Of a DNA stretch of 64,000 nt, positions 24,995 to 33,937 are shown piece by piece (the first letter of the stretch is position 1; each line of letters begins with the position of its first letter). The position numbers were made by a program, and so were the translations under genes. The notes under the pieces are model-generated. The model made no database searches and was not told where the DNA came from. It worked only from the letters and a program-made list of their open reading frames with translations. The stretch covers positions 124,001 to 188,000 of the forward strand of contig JAEWQB010000018.1 of assembly GCA_023460395.1 (NCBI GenBank), in the 5' to 3' direction. Source of the stretch: Pseudomonadota bacterium. Lineage in GTDB: Bacteria > Desulfobacterota > Desulfovibrionia > Desulfovibrionales > Desulfovibrionaceae.

Positions 24995-27139
24995 TTGAAA
25001 ATTGACATCCACACCCACACAAAAAAGTGCAAGACCGGCGATGCCTATACTAGAAACATCAATGCTGATGATCTTTGCAACACCATACTATCCACAGACA
25101 TCGGTATATTTGCTATAACAAACCACAACCACTTCGATATTTTTCAGTTTAATGATGTATATCAAAGGCTTAATGGGGACGCCCAAGTATGGCCTGGAGT
25201 AGAGTTTGATGTAACATATGGCACTTCAACTGGGCACTTGCTCGTCATAGTATCACCTAAGAACAAGAGTGCTTTTGATAAACTAGTAAAAGATGTTGTT
25301 GGAGACACACCTCTTGACACTTTTGTTATTGAAATTCAAGAATTAGTTGATAAATTTGATAATCTCAGCCCACTATACATAGCACATTACGTCCAGAAAA
25401 AGCCATGTTTAAGCACTGATGCATTAGACAAGCTAGAAAAACTTACAAAAACCCCTGAACAAGTATTGAGAGAAGTTACAAATTCAATCTCTGCAGGGAT
25501 TTATATATCACACGGGCACCCGTCTATATACGGATCAGACGTGCAAGACTGGAAAGATTATGGTCGCTTGTCCACAACTCTTCCAGATCTAAGATTGCCT
25601 GTTGATAGCTTTGAACACTTCTGCCTCCTGCTTAAAAAAGACCCCACTACAATCAATACGGCCCTTGATCGCAAAGACCCAGAGCTACTAACCCTCTCCC
25701 CCTTTCCAAGCAGTCCAGAAATACAAATACAAGCCTACAACGACATCAATATTATATTCGGATCAAAAGGCACAGGCAAAACGTGCATTTTAAATTCAAT
25801 TGCTGAACACTACTCAAAAAAAGGATCCCCTGCGAAAGTTTACAGCTCTGGAGCAGAGACTCTTGCTGAATCATTTGATATTAAGGGAAAAAACCTAAAT
25901 ATAAATCTTAAGGCGTACGAAATTGAATACTGCCTTGATGAAATCTCAGCAATTAGAGAGGCTAGAGAAGTTCAAGTAACATCAATCTCTCACTACACAT
26001 CTTTTTTTAAATCAAAAATTACCAATAAAAATGCACAAAGAATACTAATAAAAGACATACCAGCTCAAAACGAATCTCTTTTTAAAATAGAATTTAATGG
26101 ATACAATAATTCGAAGAAAACAGTTTCTGAATTTATCAAGTTTATTAAGTCAGACACCTATGTAAACATGACGTCGGATGAGGAAAACATAAACAACATC
26201 ACCAATGGATTGATAAAACTTGAGCAACAGCTTGCAGACAAATCTTGGGAAAGTTTTTTGCAATGGAAAGAAACTTATTTTTTAAATTCATTAATTCGCA
26301 AAGTACGTAAAGAAGTAGAACGAAAAACAGGAAGCCCCTCCAACCCAACAACAACTGGATTTAAAGAATATGCACTCAATAGGGCAAAAATTGAACACGC
26401 TGCTAAAAAAATATTAAACGCAATAGCCACACCAATTCCACCTATTATCGAGACCGTTGGAAGTCTCGGCCCAAACAAGGGGACCTTAGACGTTTGCACT
26501 GAGTTCAAGTTTCAAAATGGAAACCTAATTGACAGTAAATACAATAACGTGTCCGGAGGCAAAAAAAAATCACCTAAGAAATTCTCATCATGCTTAAATG
26601 ATATTTATAAAAGCATTTTTAGCGATGAATTATTTGAGAAAATATCGGAACTCAATTCGATAGAAGATATCCAAGAAATTCCAACAGTACTCGAACTACT
26701 AACTTTTAAAAAATATTTCTCAATATCTGGGGAAGAGTACACGCCATCTAGCGGCGAATCCTCCATGATCATGTTACAGAAAGAACTTAATGAGGAAAAA
26801 GACATATATATCCTTGACGAGCCAGAGAAGAGCCTAGGCAACGATTACATCAGCGAAGTAATTGTTCCATTGATTAAAGATAAAGCAAAATCAAATAGAA
26901 AAATATTTATTTCGACCCATGACGCAAACATCGCTGTCAGAACACTTCCTTTCAGTTCTATATATCGGTGTCATGAACGCTCAGGATACAAAACGTACAT
27001 TGGAAATCCATTTATAAACAGCTTAACAAACCCCTTAGACTCAGCCGACAAACTTGACTGGAAACAGATAAGTATGAAAACTCTAGAAGGCGGAGAAGAC
27101 GCCTTTGGTGAACGAGGGAATATTTATGGAAAAAATTAA
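24995..27139 (+). CDS. PHP phosphoesterase - ABC-type ATPase fusion, candidate defence protein
   Basis: A 714-residue two-domain protein. Residues 1-210 form a PHP-type metallo-phosphoesterase: HTHT at 6-9, the second motif near TNHNH (42-46), VEFD (Glu 70), His 81 and HGHP at 173-176. From about 245 comes an SMC/ABC-like ATPase with Walker A GSKGTGKT (256-263), a long helical insertion, an SSGES signature-like stretch, Walker B ILDEPE (606-611) and the switch His in STHD (642). Related PHP-ATPase proteins (TrlF-like) occur in defence islands. The start is a TTG at 24995 after AGGAAG. The gene is strikingly AT-rich, overlaps a small partner gene by 14 bases and is the first cargo in the island. 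Antiphage function is inferred. Confidence 0.82.
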   Translation: MKIDIHTHTKKCKTGDAYTRNINADDLCNTILSTDIGIFAITNHNHFDIFQFNDVYQRLNGDAQVWPGVEFDVTYGTSTGHLLVIVSPKNKSAFDKLVKDVVGDTPLDTFVIEIQELVDKFDNLSPLYIAHYVQKKPCLSTDALDKLEKLTKTPEQVLREVTNSISAGIYISHGHPSIYGSDVQDWKDYGRLSTTLPDLRLPVDSFEHFCLLLKKDPTTINTALDRKDPELLTLSPFPSSPEIQIQAYNDINIIFGSKGTGKTCILNSIAEHYSKKGSPAKVYSSGAETLAESFDIKGKNLNINLKAYEIEYCLDEISAIREAREVQVTSISHYTSFFKSKITNKNAQRILIKDIPAQNESLFKIEFNGYNNSKKTVSEFIKFIKSDTYVNMTSDEENINNITNGLIKLEQQLADKSWESFLQWKETYFLNSLIRKVRKEVERKTGSPSNPTTTGFKEYALNRAKIEHAAKKILNAIATPIPPIIETVGSLGPNKGTLDVCTEFKFQNGNLIDSKYNNVSGGKKKSPKKFSSCLNDIYKSIFSDELFEKISELNSIEDIQEIPTVLELLTFKKYFSISGEEYTPSSGESSMIMLQKELNEEKDIYILDEPEKSLGNDYISEVIVPLIKDKAKSNRKIFISTHDANIAVRTLPFSSIYRCHERSGYKTYIGNPFINSLTNPLDSADKLDWKQISMKTLEGGEDAFGERGNIYGKN

Positions 27140-27440
27140 CGCTGAAGTAACAGAAAGAGACGACAAGCACTTCTTGACACTCTTTATTGATAATTCTGAG
27201 ATCTCGATCCAGCTAACTGGCGACAATCCAAATGAGATCAAATCTGCATTCAATCACATAATCACCAGACTAAAAACTGGCATTTTTCAAGTTGAGCTAG
27301 ACTCTTTAAATGAAGATTTATTTTCACAGATTGCAAAAGAGTACATATCTCAACTGAACACAGATATTTCGGACGTTTACAAAGAAATGCAAGAGCTTGG
27401 CCTCACAGTGGACGCCACTGCCACTGCTCCTGACTTTTAA
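27126..27440 (+). CDS. Small partner protein of the PHP-ATPase
   Basis: A 104-residue acidic soluble protein with no family I recognise. It begins with strand-like sequence (HFLTLFIDNSEISIQLTG) and continues with amphipathic helices. GAGGGAAT precedes the ATG at 27126, inside the end of the upstream gene (14-base overlap), so the two are coupled in translation. Its AT-rich codon use matches the upstream gene and not what follows, showing they arrived together. It may be a regulator, inhibitor or accessory subunit of the PHP-ATPase. Confidence 0.75.
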   Translation: MEKINAEVTERDDKHFLTLFIDNSEISIQLTGDNPNEIKSAFNHIITRLKTGIFQVELDSLNEDLFSQIAKEYISQLNTDISDVYKEMQELGLTVDATATAPDF

Positions 27441-27461
27441 GTTAGAATATTCGCCACAGAG

Positions 27462-27489
27462 GGGGGGGGAGGAAGCACTTCTGCCCCCC
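27462..27489 (+). terminator. Hairpin after the PHP-ATPase module
   Basis: A G8-9 run, then GAAG, pairs with CTTC and a C6 run. It sits about 20 bases past the partner gene stop. No clear U run follows, so a terminator role is only likely. Confidence 0.4.
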
Positions 27490-27543
27490 ATTATACATAG
27501 TACATGACGCTTACTATATCCTTCTTGAAAACATAGTCAGAGG

Positions 27544-27954
27544 CTATGCCCGTACTTCCATCGCTCCATTCATAATCAACGGCACATCTCCCCCCTGATA
27601 CAAAATCGAATGCTCTCTCCTTGCCAACCCATCCCGCCGCGCTGACAACCAGTTGAACGAACCCTCCACAAGCGTATGGTCATCAATCTTCAACGTCTTG
27701 TTATGAACGCCGTTCTGGAACTCAATCTTCGCTCCGGCCCCTTCTATGGCCTGAGCCAAATCATCAAGCACGGCCTGTTGATTCTGGCAGCAGGACAAGG
27801 CCAAGCGTGAATCCGAGTATATCTCGACGGTAGCACCGCGGCCTGATGCGGCTTGGATCATCTCAAGCACATTATCCGCCTCAAGCGCATAGCGCGTGAT
27901 AAACGGCGAGACAATCACAAGCTGCTCCCGAACCGTTTCAAAAGCCCTGCGCAA
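27544..27954 (-). pseudogene. PLD-family nuclease/phosphodiesterase, C-terminal fragment
   Basis: About 136 residues are recognisable as the last domain of a phospholipase D-like protein. The HKD motif is present as HNKTLKID, followed by EGSFNWLSARRDG and the RREHSILY stretch, with a preceding core (QLVIVSPFI, VEIYSD). Full PLD-family nucleases need two HKD motifs or a dimer. Upstream the frame has no credible start other than a TTG at 27954, and the homology stops there, exactly where a CobS-like sequence begins on the other strand. The N-terminal part has been deleted. A functional single-HKD dimer cannot be ruled out. Confidence 0.6.
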
Positions 27955-27956
27955 GG

Positions 27957-28298
27957 TACCCCGCCCCGAACACCGAAGAGAGCCTGCTGGAACGGATGGC
28001 CCCTGACATCCCGCAAGAACTCCGTAGAAGCATGGTCAGCTTTGCTAACGAGATTCGCCGTCTGTTTACGGGTGAAGGGGACACCCAGAAATACGGCGAA
28101 ACCATTGAAGTGACCTTCAGCACCCGAACGCTCATCCGCTGGGCTATGCTGACCATCCGTTTCCAGCCCCTGTCTCGGCAGGGCATCCAACCCATACGCT
28201 ATGCGCTGGACCGAGCTCTGGGCTACCGGGCGTCACGGGAGACCCGAGCCATGCTTCATGAACTTGCGCAACGCATGTTCCCCACATCCACAACCTAA
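27957..28298 (+). pseudogene. CobS/MoxR-type AAA+ ATPase, C-terminal fragment
   Basis: About 113 codons in one frame look like the end of a CobS-like AAA+ protein: YPAPNTEESLLERMAP, then EIRRLFTGEG, then FSTRTLIRWA and a helical tail. The Walker A and B region is missing, and the frame loses sense just upstream of 27957, at the junction with the PLD fragment. It lies 43 bases before the DUF3150 gene, matching the usual order CobS, DUF3150, VWA. An internal ATG at 27996 could still give a ~100-residue lid-domain protein. Confidence 0.6.
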
Positions 28299-28341
28299 CA
28301 GGGAGCCCGACGGCTCCCTTTCTTATTGCAAGGAGAACCCC

Positions 28342-29370
28342 ATGCATACGGATATCACTGTGCTTGAAAACCTGGTGGCCGTGCATTTGTCCGTTAACAT
28401 CTGGTCGGCACGTCGTAAGCTCGTGCCGTCCGATTTCGACATCAACAATACGGGAGCGAACCTTCCGCCGGAAGAACTGGCATCGCTGGGCAGCAAGCGA
28501 GTCTGCAACCCTGCGGACCTGCGGGTGTTCGGAACACTCAAGAGCCGGGCCACGACCCTGCTGGATAGGAATGGTGTACGCTTTCTGGGAGGCTGGGCTC
28601 TGCCCGAAGATCGGATCGACGAAGTGCAGGTGGAACTGGAAGCCATCGCGTCCGAGTTTCTGCGTGAAAAGGACGTCTTCCTCGACCGCTACGATGACGC
28701 TGTACGCGACTGGATACGAACCAATCCCGGTTGGGAGTCCATCATCGCCAACTCTGTTGTCAGTGCTGATTATGTACGCTCCCGCTTCGGTTTTGCCTGG
28801 CAGATGTTCCGGGTGCAGGCTCCGGCGGTGCGGGATGACTCCCCAGAATCGGTGGTGAACACCGGGCTGGATGATGCCGTTTCCGGTCTGGGGCAAACCC
28901 TCTTCGGCGAGATCGCCAAAGCCGCCACGGAGACATGGTACAAAAGCTTCATGGGAAAAAGCGAAGTGACCCGCAAAGCGCTTTCTCCCTTGCGAACCAT
29001 GTATCGCAAGCTCACCGGCCTCAGCTTTGTGGAGCCTCGAGTCACGCCAGTGGCCGATCTCTTATCCACGGCCTTCTCCGCTGTCGGAAAGAAGGGACAC
29101 ATAATGGGCCCAACACTGGTCATGCTGCAGGGGCTGGTAAGCCTGCTGCGCGATCCTGAGGCACTGCTGGCCCATGCCCAGTCCATGCTCGACGGACGCA
29201 ACCCCGATGACATTCTGGATGGATTCCGAGGGGTGGCATCTCATGTTCTGCCTGACCACGCAGAGCTTACGGATATACAGGAAGAAGAGCTGTGCCTGCA
29301 GGACGATGACGATCTCCCTTTGGCCCCGTTACCCGTCGGCCCGCAACTGGACAGTCTGGGGTTGTGGTGA
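28342..29370 (+). CDS. DUF3150 domain protein
   Basis: A 342-residue soluble protein fitting the DUF3150 family, found on plasmids, phages and islands between a CobS-like ATPase gene and a CobT-like VWA gene. Visible features are an N-terminal helix (ITVLENLVAVHLSVNIWSAR), the FGTLKSRATTLLDRNGVRFLG stretch and an acidic C-terminus (QDDDDLP). AAGGAG precedes the ATG at 28342. Its stop overlaps the VWA start (TGATG). Function is unknown; the set probably works as a MoxR-VWA remodelling complex, whose ATPase here is truncated. Confidence 0.82.
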   Translation: MHTDITVLENLVAVHLSVNIWSARRKLVPSDFDINNTGANLPPEELASLGSKRVCNPADLRVFGTLKSRATTLLDRNGVRFLGGWALPEDRIDEVQVELEAIASEFLREKDVFLDRYDDAVRDWIRTNPGWESIIANSVVSADYVRSRFGFAWQMFRVQAPAVRDDSPESVVNTGLDDAVSGLGQTLFGEIAKAATETWYKSFMGKSEVTRKALSPLRTMYRKLTGLSFVEPRVTPVADLLSTAFSAVGKKGHIMGPTLVMLQGLVSLLRDPEALLAHAQSMLDGRNPDDILDGFRGVASHVLPDHAELTDIQEEELCLQDDDDLPLAPLPVGPQLDSLGLW

Positions 29371-31016
29371 TGACCATGCCTGTAAATCCCATTCTGCAAT
29401 CCTTGCCGCTTCTGGCCTCAGTCCTCGGTAGACGATACGGTGTTACCGTGCGCATCGGAGGCACCGAGGCCTATACCGACGGCAACGTCATACAACTCCC
29501 TGCGCTCCCTGCGCAGCATGACGAGACCTTCGCCGGTCTTGTCAGGGGATACGCAGACCACGAGGCCGCCCACATCCGGCATACGGATTTCTCCGTGTGC
29601 AAGCTGGCAAGGTCTCCGCTTGAGAAGCACATCTGGAACACATTCGAGGACTGGAGAGTGGAAAATGCCATGGCGGCCATCTATCCCGGCTGCCGTGGCA
29701 ACTTCCGCTGGCTCATCAGGCATTGTTTTCTGCAGCAGAAGCCTATCGTCAGTAAGGACAAGGCTATCCTCATTCTGGACTGGCTGCTTCTGACAGTACG
29801 AAGCTGGGATGAACCGGCGCTGGCTGTCCAATGCGAGGCTTTGGCTCATGCGTTGGATGCACGCTGGCCTTGGTTGCGTCTTCATCTGGAAGCCGTTCTG
29901 CATGCCATGCGTGGTCATTGTCCGGATTCTGCAGCGTGTCTGGACTACGCACGCCAGGTCATTGACGTGCTCCAGACAGCCACCAGGGAGACTGGTCTCA
30001 ACACTGAAAAACCAGGGATAATCAGGGGCAAAACTCACGAGAGAAGCGTAGCAAATGAAGCTTCTTCACGTATCCCTCTGCAAAACGGTGCAAAACCGAC
30101 GAATGACTTAGTGATGCAGCCGTCCTCGTCACAGGAGCCAGATGCCCAGTCATTGCAGGAACTGTTGGCCATCTCGGCAGACGCACTTCCCGTCGACCTA
30201 GGGCAAAGAGTCGGACAGACGTTGTCCGCTCGCGTGCACGTAGAACCTGTGAACGCATTACTCTCCGTGGCCAGAGAAGGACATAAGCATCTCTCTGTCC
30301 TTTCACCCGATCAACTTCGGGATACGAAGCTGGTGACGAATGGAATGGCTGCCCGGTTCCACGGCCTGCTTCAGGCTGCGCATCTGACGCGGTGCGGCAG
30401 TGGCCGACGCGGCAAGGTTGATACTCGAAGTCTGCATAAGATAGCCACGCGTGACCCCAAGGTGTTCCTGCGAAACATTCAACGTCCTGGCATCAACACG
30501 GCGGTCCACTTACTGCTGGACTGCTCGGGCTCCATGCGCAAGCGGATGGCCTTGGCTTGTCAGGCCACATACGCTGTGGCCAAAGCGCTTGAGCGGACCG
30601 GCATCAACATTGGTGTTACCGCGTTTCCGGCGGAGTTCTGTCCCAATTCGGGCTGGACAACGATCAAACCCATCGTCCACCACGGGCATAAGCTGCATGC
30701 GAACTTCGGCCTTACTGCCGGAGGGCAGACTCCCCTTGGCCCAGCCCTATGGTGGGTAATGCAGGAAATGCAGCCTCTGCAGGAGCATCGCAAGATCGTC
30801 CTGATCATGACTGATGGCGAACCTGATTGCACAGTCGCCGCGTCAGAAGCCATGCAGACTGCGGAACGCATCGGTATGGAGCTCTATGGTGTCGGCATCA
30901 TGTCATCCGCCATCCAGCAATTGCTCCCCGGAACCAGCACGACAATCTGGGAGCTTTCGGAACTGGCTCCAGCCATGTTCTCCCTTCTGCGCAAAGCGCT
31001 TATTCCCACCACCTAG
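29370..31016 (+). CDS. CobT-like protein with HExxH and VWA domains
   Basis: A 548-residue protein. Near the N-terminus it has HEAAHIRHTDF (His 64, Glu 65, His 68, His 71), a zinc-protease-like HExxH motif. A long middle region is Ser/Gln-rich. The C-terminal von Willebrand A domain has a MIDAS site DCSGSM (Asp 384), a Thr in GGQTPLG and MTDGEPD. VWA proteins of this type act as adaptors for CobS/MoxR-class AAA+ ATPases. The start ATG overlaps the DUF3150 stop. Because the adjacent CobS gene is broken, the pair may rely on another ATPase or be decaying. Confidence 0.85.
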   Translation: MTMPVNPILQSLPLLASVLGRRYGVTVRIGGTEAYTDGNVIQLPALPAQHDETFAGLVRGYADHEAAHIRHTDFSVCKLARSPLEKHIWNTFEDWRVENAMAAIYPGCRGNFRWLIRHCFLQQKPIVSKDKAILILDWLLLTVRSWDEPALAVQCEALAHALDARWPWLRLHLEAVLHAMRGHCPDSAACLDYARQVIDVLQTATRETGLNTEKPGIIRGKTHERSVANEASSRIPLQNGAKPTNDLVMQPSSSQEPDAQSLQELLAISADALPVDLGQRVGQTLSARVHVEPVNALLSVAREGHKHLSVLSPDQLRDTKLVTNGMAARFHGLLQAAHLTRCGSGRRGKVDTRSLHKIATRDPKVFLRNIQRPGINTAVHLLLDCSGSMRKRMALACQATYAVAKALERTGINIGVTAFPAEFCPNSGWTTIKPIVHHGHKLHANFGLTAGGQTPLGPALWWVMQEMQPLQEHRKIVLIMTDGEPDCTVAASEAMQTAERIGMELYGVGIMSSAIQQLLPGTSTTIWELSELAPAMFSLLRKALIPTT

Positions 31017-31079
31017 CCCGGTTGTCGTATCTGCGACAGCTGTTCTCATACACCCCATACCATAAGGAGGAACCATGCA

Positions 31080-31265
31080 TTGGATGCCTGGTTGTTTATG
31101 CTGTCTCTTCTTACGGCCTTTTTGTCATATGCCATCCACACTGTGCTTCAACATCGCATGTCCCTTCTGGCGGCGACGGACAGGGGATCCCCTATGAACT
31201 GGAAGCAGGTCATTGCCATTGCGATAGCCATATTACACGTTCTGAAAGAGCATCTTGATGAGTGA
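31080..31265 (+). CDS. Possible small membrane protein
   Basis: A 61-residue frame starting with TTG encodes a hydrophobic segment (LFMLSLLTAFLSYAI) and a second helix at the end. A strong AAGGAGG ribosome site is just upstream, but its nearest ATG (31075) is in another frame and gives a 40-residue peptide ending at 31197. Either could be real, or this may be a frameshifted gene. Low certainty. Confidence 0.3.
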   Translation: MDAWLFMLSLLTAFLSYAIHTVLQHRMSLLAATDRGSPMNWKQVIAIAIAILHVLKEHLDE

Positions 31266-31759
31266 AGCTGGCGTTGTCGAAGTGGAAATTGCTGTCTGTC
31301 GGCTCTGTCAGTAGAAAGTGTGCCAACTCAAGAACTACAGAATGGCCCGCATCGTAAGCTCCTGACTCAGGCAGCCTTACAGATCATGAGGGAAAGGAGA
31401 CGTGGAGTCTCTAGTTGTCAGTTTCTTAGTGGTTTCAGTGAGTAGCCCCAGTGCGGACAAGGTTCGCACCGGGGCTACTGCTCGTCTTATGTTTTTTGCT
31501 CTCAATGCGTTTCATAGTATAGTGAAACAATTCAGTCATGGGGTGTCTGAATGAATGCCACTTTTTAAGTATTTTAAAGCGCACAAACTCAAGCCTTCTT
31601 ATTATTGTGAAAATAGGTATATGGTATGATCTAATATAGATCATACAGATAATATATACTGAACTTGGAATTGTATTATGAGTGAAGAAAAAATACACCC
31701 ACTATGGTATGGCACAACAATTCAGTCACACTAAAATTCACAAATAACTGGAGATGAGC
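31266..31759. other. Intergenic region with one terminator-like hairpin
   Basis: No convincing gene. The 3' half (31540-31750) is AT-rich and probably carries the promoter of the Gp2/YfjJ-type gene. A hairpin lies at 31441-31479. Confidence 0.5.
31441..31479 (+). terminator. Hairpin, probable terminator
   Basis: A 15-base-pair stem with a single A-C mismatch (AGTAGCCCC...GGGGCTACT) and a 9-base loop. About 12 bases later there is a T6 run. It may end the VWA transcript. Confidence 0.5.
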
Positions 31760-32374
31760 ATGGCAATATCATACGAAGATACATTTCAAGGTCATCCAAT
31801 CAATACTGACAAGGATAGAAGGTTGGGATGCAGGACAGATATCCTCCAGCGAAACAAGGAGTTGCTGGATGGTTATCTGGAAGCTCATTCCAAATGCTTG
31901 GTTACCCGCTTTGATATTGCCTCGCCCAAAGGCTATAGTGAAGGCCAATTTGCCAAGGCCGTCTCTGACACGTTGACTCGGTGCTCAAAAGATCTCTCGA
32001 GGCAGGGCTACGATCCCCAGCATATGCAGGTGAAAGAAGGGGATACCCAGAAAGGGTACCACGTTCATGCGTACAGCTTGTGCAACGGTCACAAAATACA
32101 GCACCCGAAGAAGGTGTATGAATGTGTCGTGAGACACTACTCCAACCAGTTGGGCTATGATGCAAGCCACTTGGTTCACTTCTGCAACAAGTCAGAAAAG
32201 CTCGAGGATGCAACGGGGCATTATAATCTTCGCAAATGTGATTCGGATTATGAGCAGCAATACGATGAGTGCTTCCATCGGCTCAGCTATCTGGCCAAAG
32301 ACCGCAGCAAAGGAAATACCGGGAAGCACTTTCGCGACTTCTCTAGCTCCAGGCCCAAAAAGAAAAGCAAGTAA
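31760..32374 (+). CDS. Inovirus Gp2 / YagK-YfjJ family protein
   Basis: A 204-residue protein of the YagK/YfjJ C-terminal-domain (inovirus Gp2) family, found in filamentous phages, plasmids and P4-like islands and thought to act in rolling-circle type replication. The conserved strand LVTRFDI, the HVHAY motif (two His around a hydrophobic residue, HUH-like) and YLAKDRSKGN are visible. The basic tail (SSSRPKKKSK) fits DNA binding. GGAG lies 6 bases before the ATG at 31760. A hairpin follows. It may drive replication of the excised island; no other replication gene is seen. Confidence 0.8.
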   Translation: MAISYEDTFQGHPINTDKDRRLGCRTDILQRNKELLDGYLEAHSKCLVTRFDIASPKGYSEGQFAKAVSDTLTRCSKDLSRQGYDPQHMQVKEGDTQKGYHVHAYSLCNGHKIQHPKKVYECVVRHYSNQLGYDASHLVHFCNKSEKLEDATGHYNLRKCDSDYEQQYDECFHRLSYLAKDRSKGNTGKHFRDFSSSRPKKKSK

Positions 32375-32383
32375 GCTGCAGGT

Positions 32384-32420
32384 GAAAGCCCTTGGTAGAC
32401 CCCATCTACCAAGGGCTTTC
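32384..32420 (+). terminator. Hairpin terminator after the Gp2/YfjJ gene
   Basis: A perfect 16-base-pair stem (GAAAGCCCTTGGTAGA and complement) with loop CCCCA. It begins 9 bases after the stop codon. The stem itself ends in CTTTC, with no longer U run. Confidence 0.7.
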
Positions 32421-32575
32421 TAAAGATGGTTAAAAGCCTTGGGCATCAAAGAATGAGCAATTTTTAACAAAGTTACAGGTCATTCCAGATTATGGAAGGA
32501 TGGTCGGCTAGTACATGGGTCATGTGAAGGATGTTTATGGCTTTCAGTGTCTTTGTATAACTCACGCAGGCGGGT

Positions 32576-33499
32576 ATGCTCATGTTGTCAGGAAAAGAAG
32601 TTCTAGCCAACTCCTCTATAGGGATTCTGTGTTGCACGCCGGATGAACGAATTGTCCACGCCAACCGCAGGGCGGCGAGGCTTCTGGGTTATCGCTCCGC
32701 CGAAGCGCTTCCTTTGAATATGAGGGGGTTCTCCTCCCTTATTGTGTCCCCAGATGACTATCTCTTCATACAGAGGAGCCTGAAACGACGTGGTGTGCTT
32801 CACAATGTCATCATTGCCTTCACCAAGGCGAACGGGATCCGGGCGTGGCTGCAGGTCAATGCGCACACTGCCCACATATCCGGGCGTGATTCGCTCTCGA
32901 TTCTTCAGCTGCAAGATGTAACGCGACAAATTGACAGCGAGCTACAGCTTCGTGAACTGTCAGTGACGGATCCTTTGACCGGCCTATGCAACCGTCGTCA
33001 ATTTGAAAGGATTGCGACGCAGGGGATACAAGCCGCAGCCCATTACGGAAACAAGCTTGGGCTACTATTTCTCGACATAGACGATTTCAAGGAGGTGAAT
33101 GATTGTTATGGGCATTGTTTTGGCGACAAGGTGCTATCCGCGTTCGCGCAGCGAATCTCCACAGCTGTCAGGAGTACGGACGTGGTTGCCAGAGTTGGCG
33201 GAGATGAATTTTGTATTTTGGCAAGCAATATCAGTTCTGCTTCTAGGCTGCATACTGTTGCTCAAGGTTTGAGTAACGCGATGAGCTCGCCCTTGGCTGT
33301 GGATGGAGTCGAGTTGGCGCTTCGGGCCAGCATAGGAATGGCAATATACCCATTTCATGGCACAACACTGGCGGAATTGGTTGGAAGTGCGGACAAGAGC
33401 ATGTATGTGGCAAAGCGTTCATCTTCCCATGATGCTTCTGCAGTACTTCTGCTTAATGACCATGTAGAGGAAGGGCAGAGAGGGGTGAACTCCCGTTGA
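32576..33499 (+). CDS. Diguanylate cyclase with a PAS domain
   Basis: A 307-residue soluble protein. An N-terminal PAS domain (IGILCCTPDERIVHANRRAARLLGY) is joined by a short coil (QIDSELQLRELS) to a GGDEF domain starting at VTDPLTGLCNRR. The active site reads RVGGDEF, and the metal-binding FLDIDDFKEVND is intact, so it should make cyclic di-GMP. No RxxD inhibitory site is evident before GGDEF. There are no membrane helices, so it senses a cytoplasmic signal. Confidence 0.92.
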   Translation: MLMLSGKEVLANSSIGILCCTPDERIVHANRRAARLLGYRSAEALPLNMRGFSSLIVSPDDYLFIQRSLKRRGVLHNVIIAFTKANGIRAWLQVNAHTAHISGRDSLSILQLQDVTRQIDSELQLRELSVTDPLTGLCNRRQFERIATQGIQAAAHYGNKLGLLFLDIDDFKEVNDCYGHCFGDKVLSAFAQRISTAVRSTDVVARVGGDEFCILASNISSASRLHTVAQGLSNAMSSPLAVDGVELALRASIGMAIYPFHGTTLAELVGSADKSMYVAKRSSSHDASAVLLLNDHVEEGQRGVNSR

Positions 33500-33648
33500 A
33501 ATTCTTATTGGAAAAATGGAAAGTTCACACTATTTCAATTTATTGCGCTGTTGAGTAGTCGCTAGCTGATCATCGAAAGAAAGAAGGAGGCTTGTCCGGA
33601 TGCACAATTTGTCGTTATTGGATCGAACCGTCATGTTTTGGAGCCAGT

Positions 33649-33846
33649 ATGCCAAAAAAAATGGATGATGCTACGTCGGGGGCTAAGCTGCTTGCTATGT
33701 ATACTAGGCTTATGACCTCCGGACGGAAACATTTTCAAGTCGACCTCGCTGAACAAATGCAATGTTCGTCTCCAGACGGCGCCATGTCTTGCTGAGACAA
33801 TCGCAGATGTTATCGGACCCAATCTGAAATTTGGCTTCCTCAGAGG
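33649..33846 (+). pseudogene. Frameshifted N-terminal remnant of a WYL-type transcription regulator
   Basis: The frame from ATG 33649 reads like the N-terminal helix-turn-helix of WYL-domain regulators (GAKLLAMYTRLMTSGRKHFQ, then DLAEQMQCS). After 33768 the frame ends early, but the next frame continues in keeping (LAETIADVIGPNLKFG). One base change would restore it. No WYL domain follows. The rest of 33500-33937 shows no gene. Confidence 0.45.
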
Positions 33847-33937
33847 CCCTTCTACTTATCCTCCGCCCTGCATCCGTACTGATCGGCTGTAGCCCAAATA
33901 GATCCCATGGTCATGTTGGTTTTTCGTCCCTCTGAAA

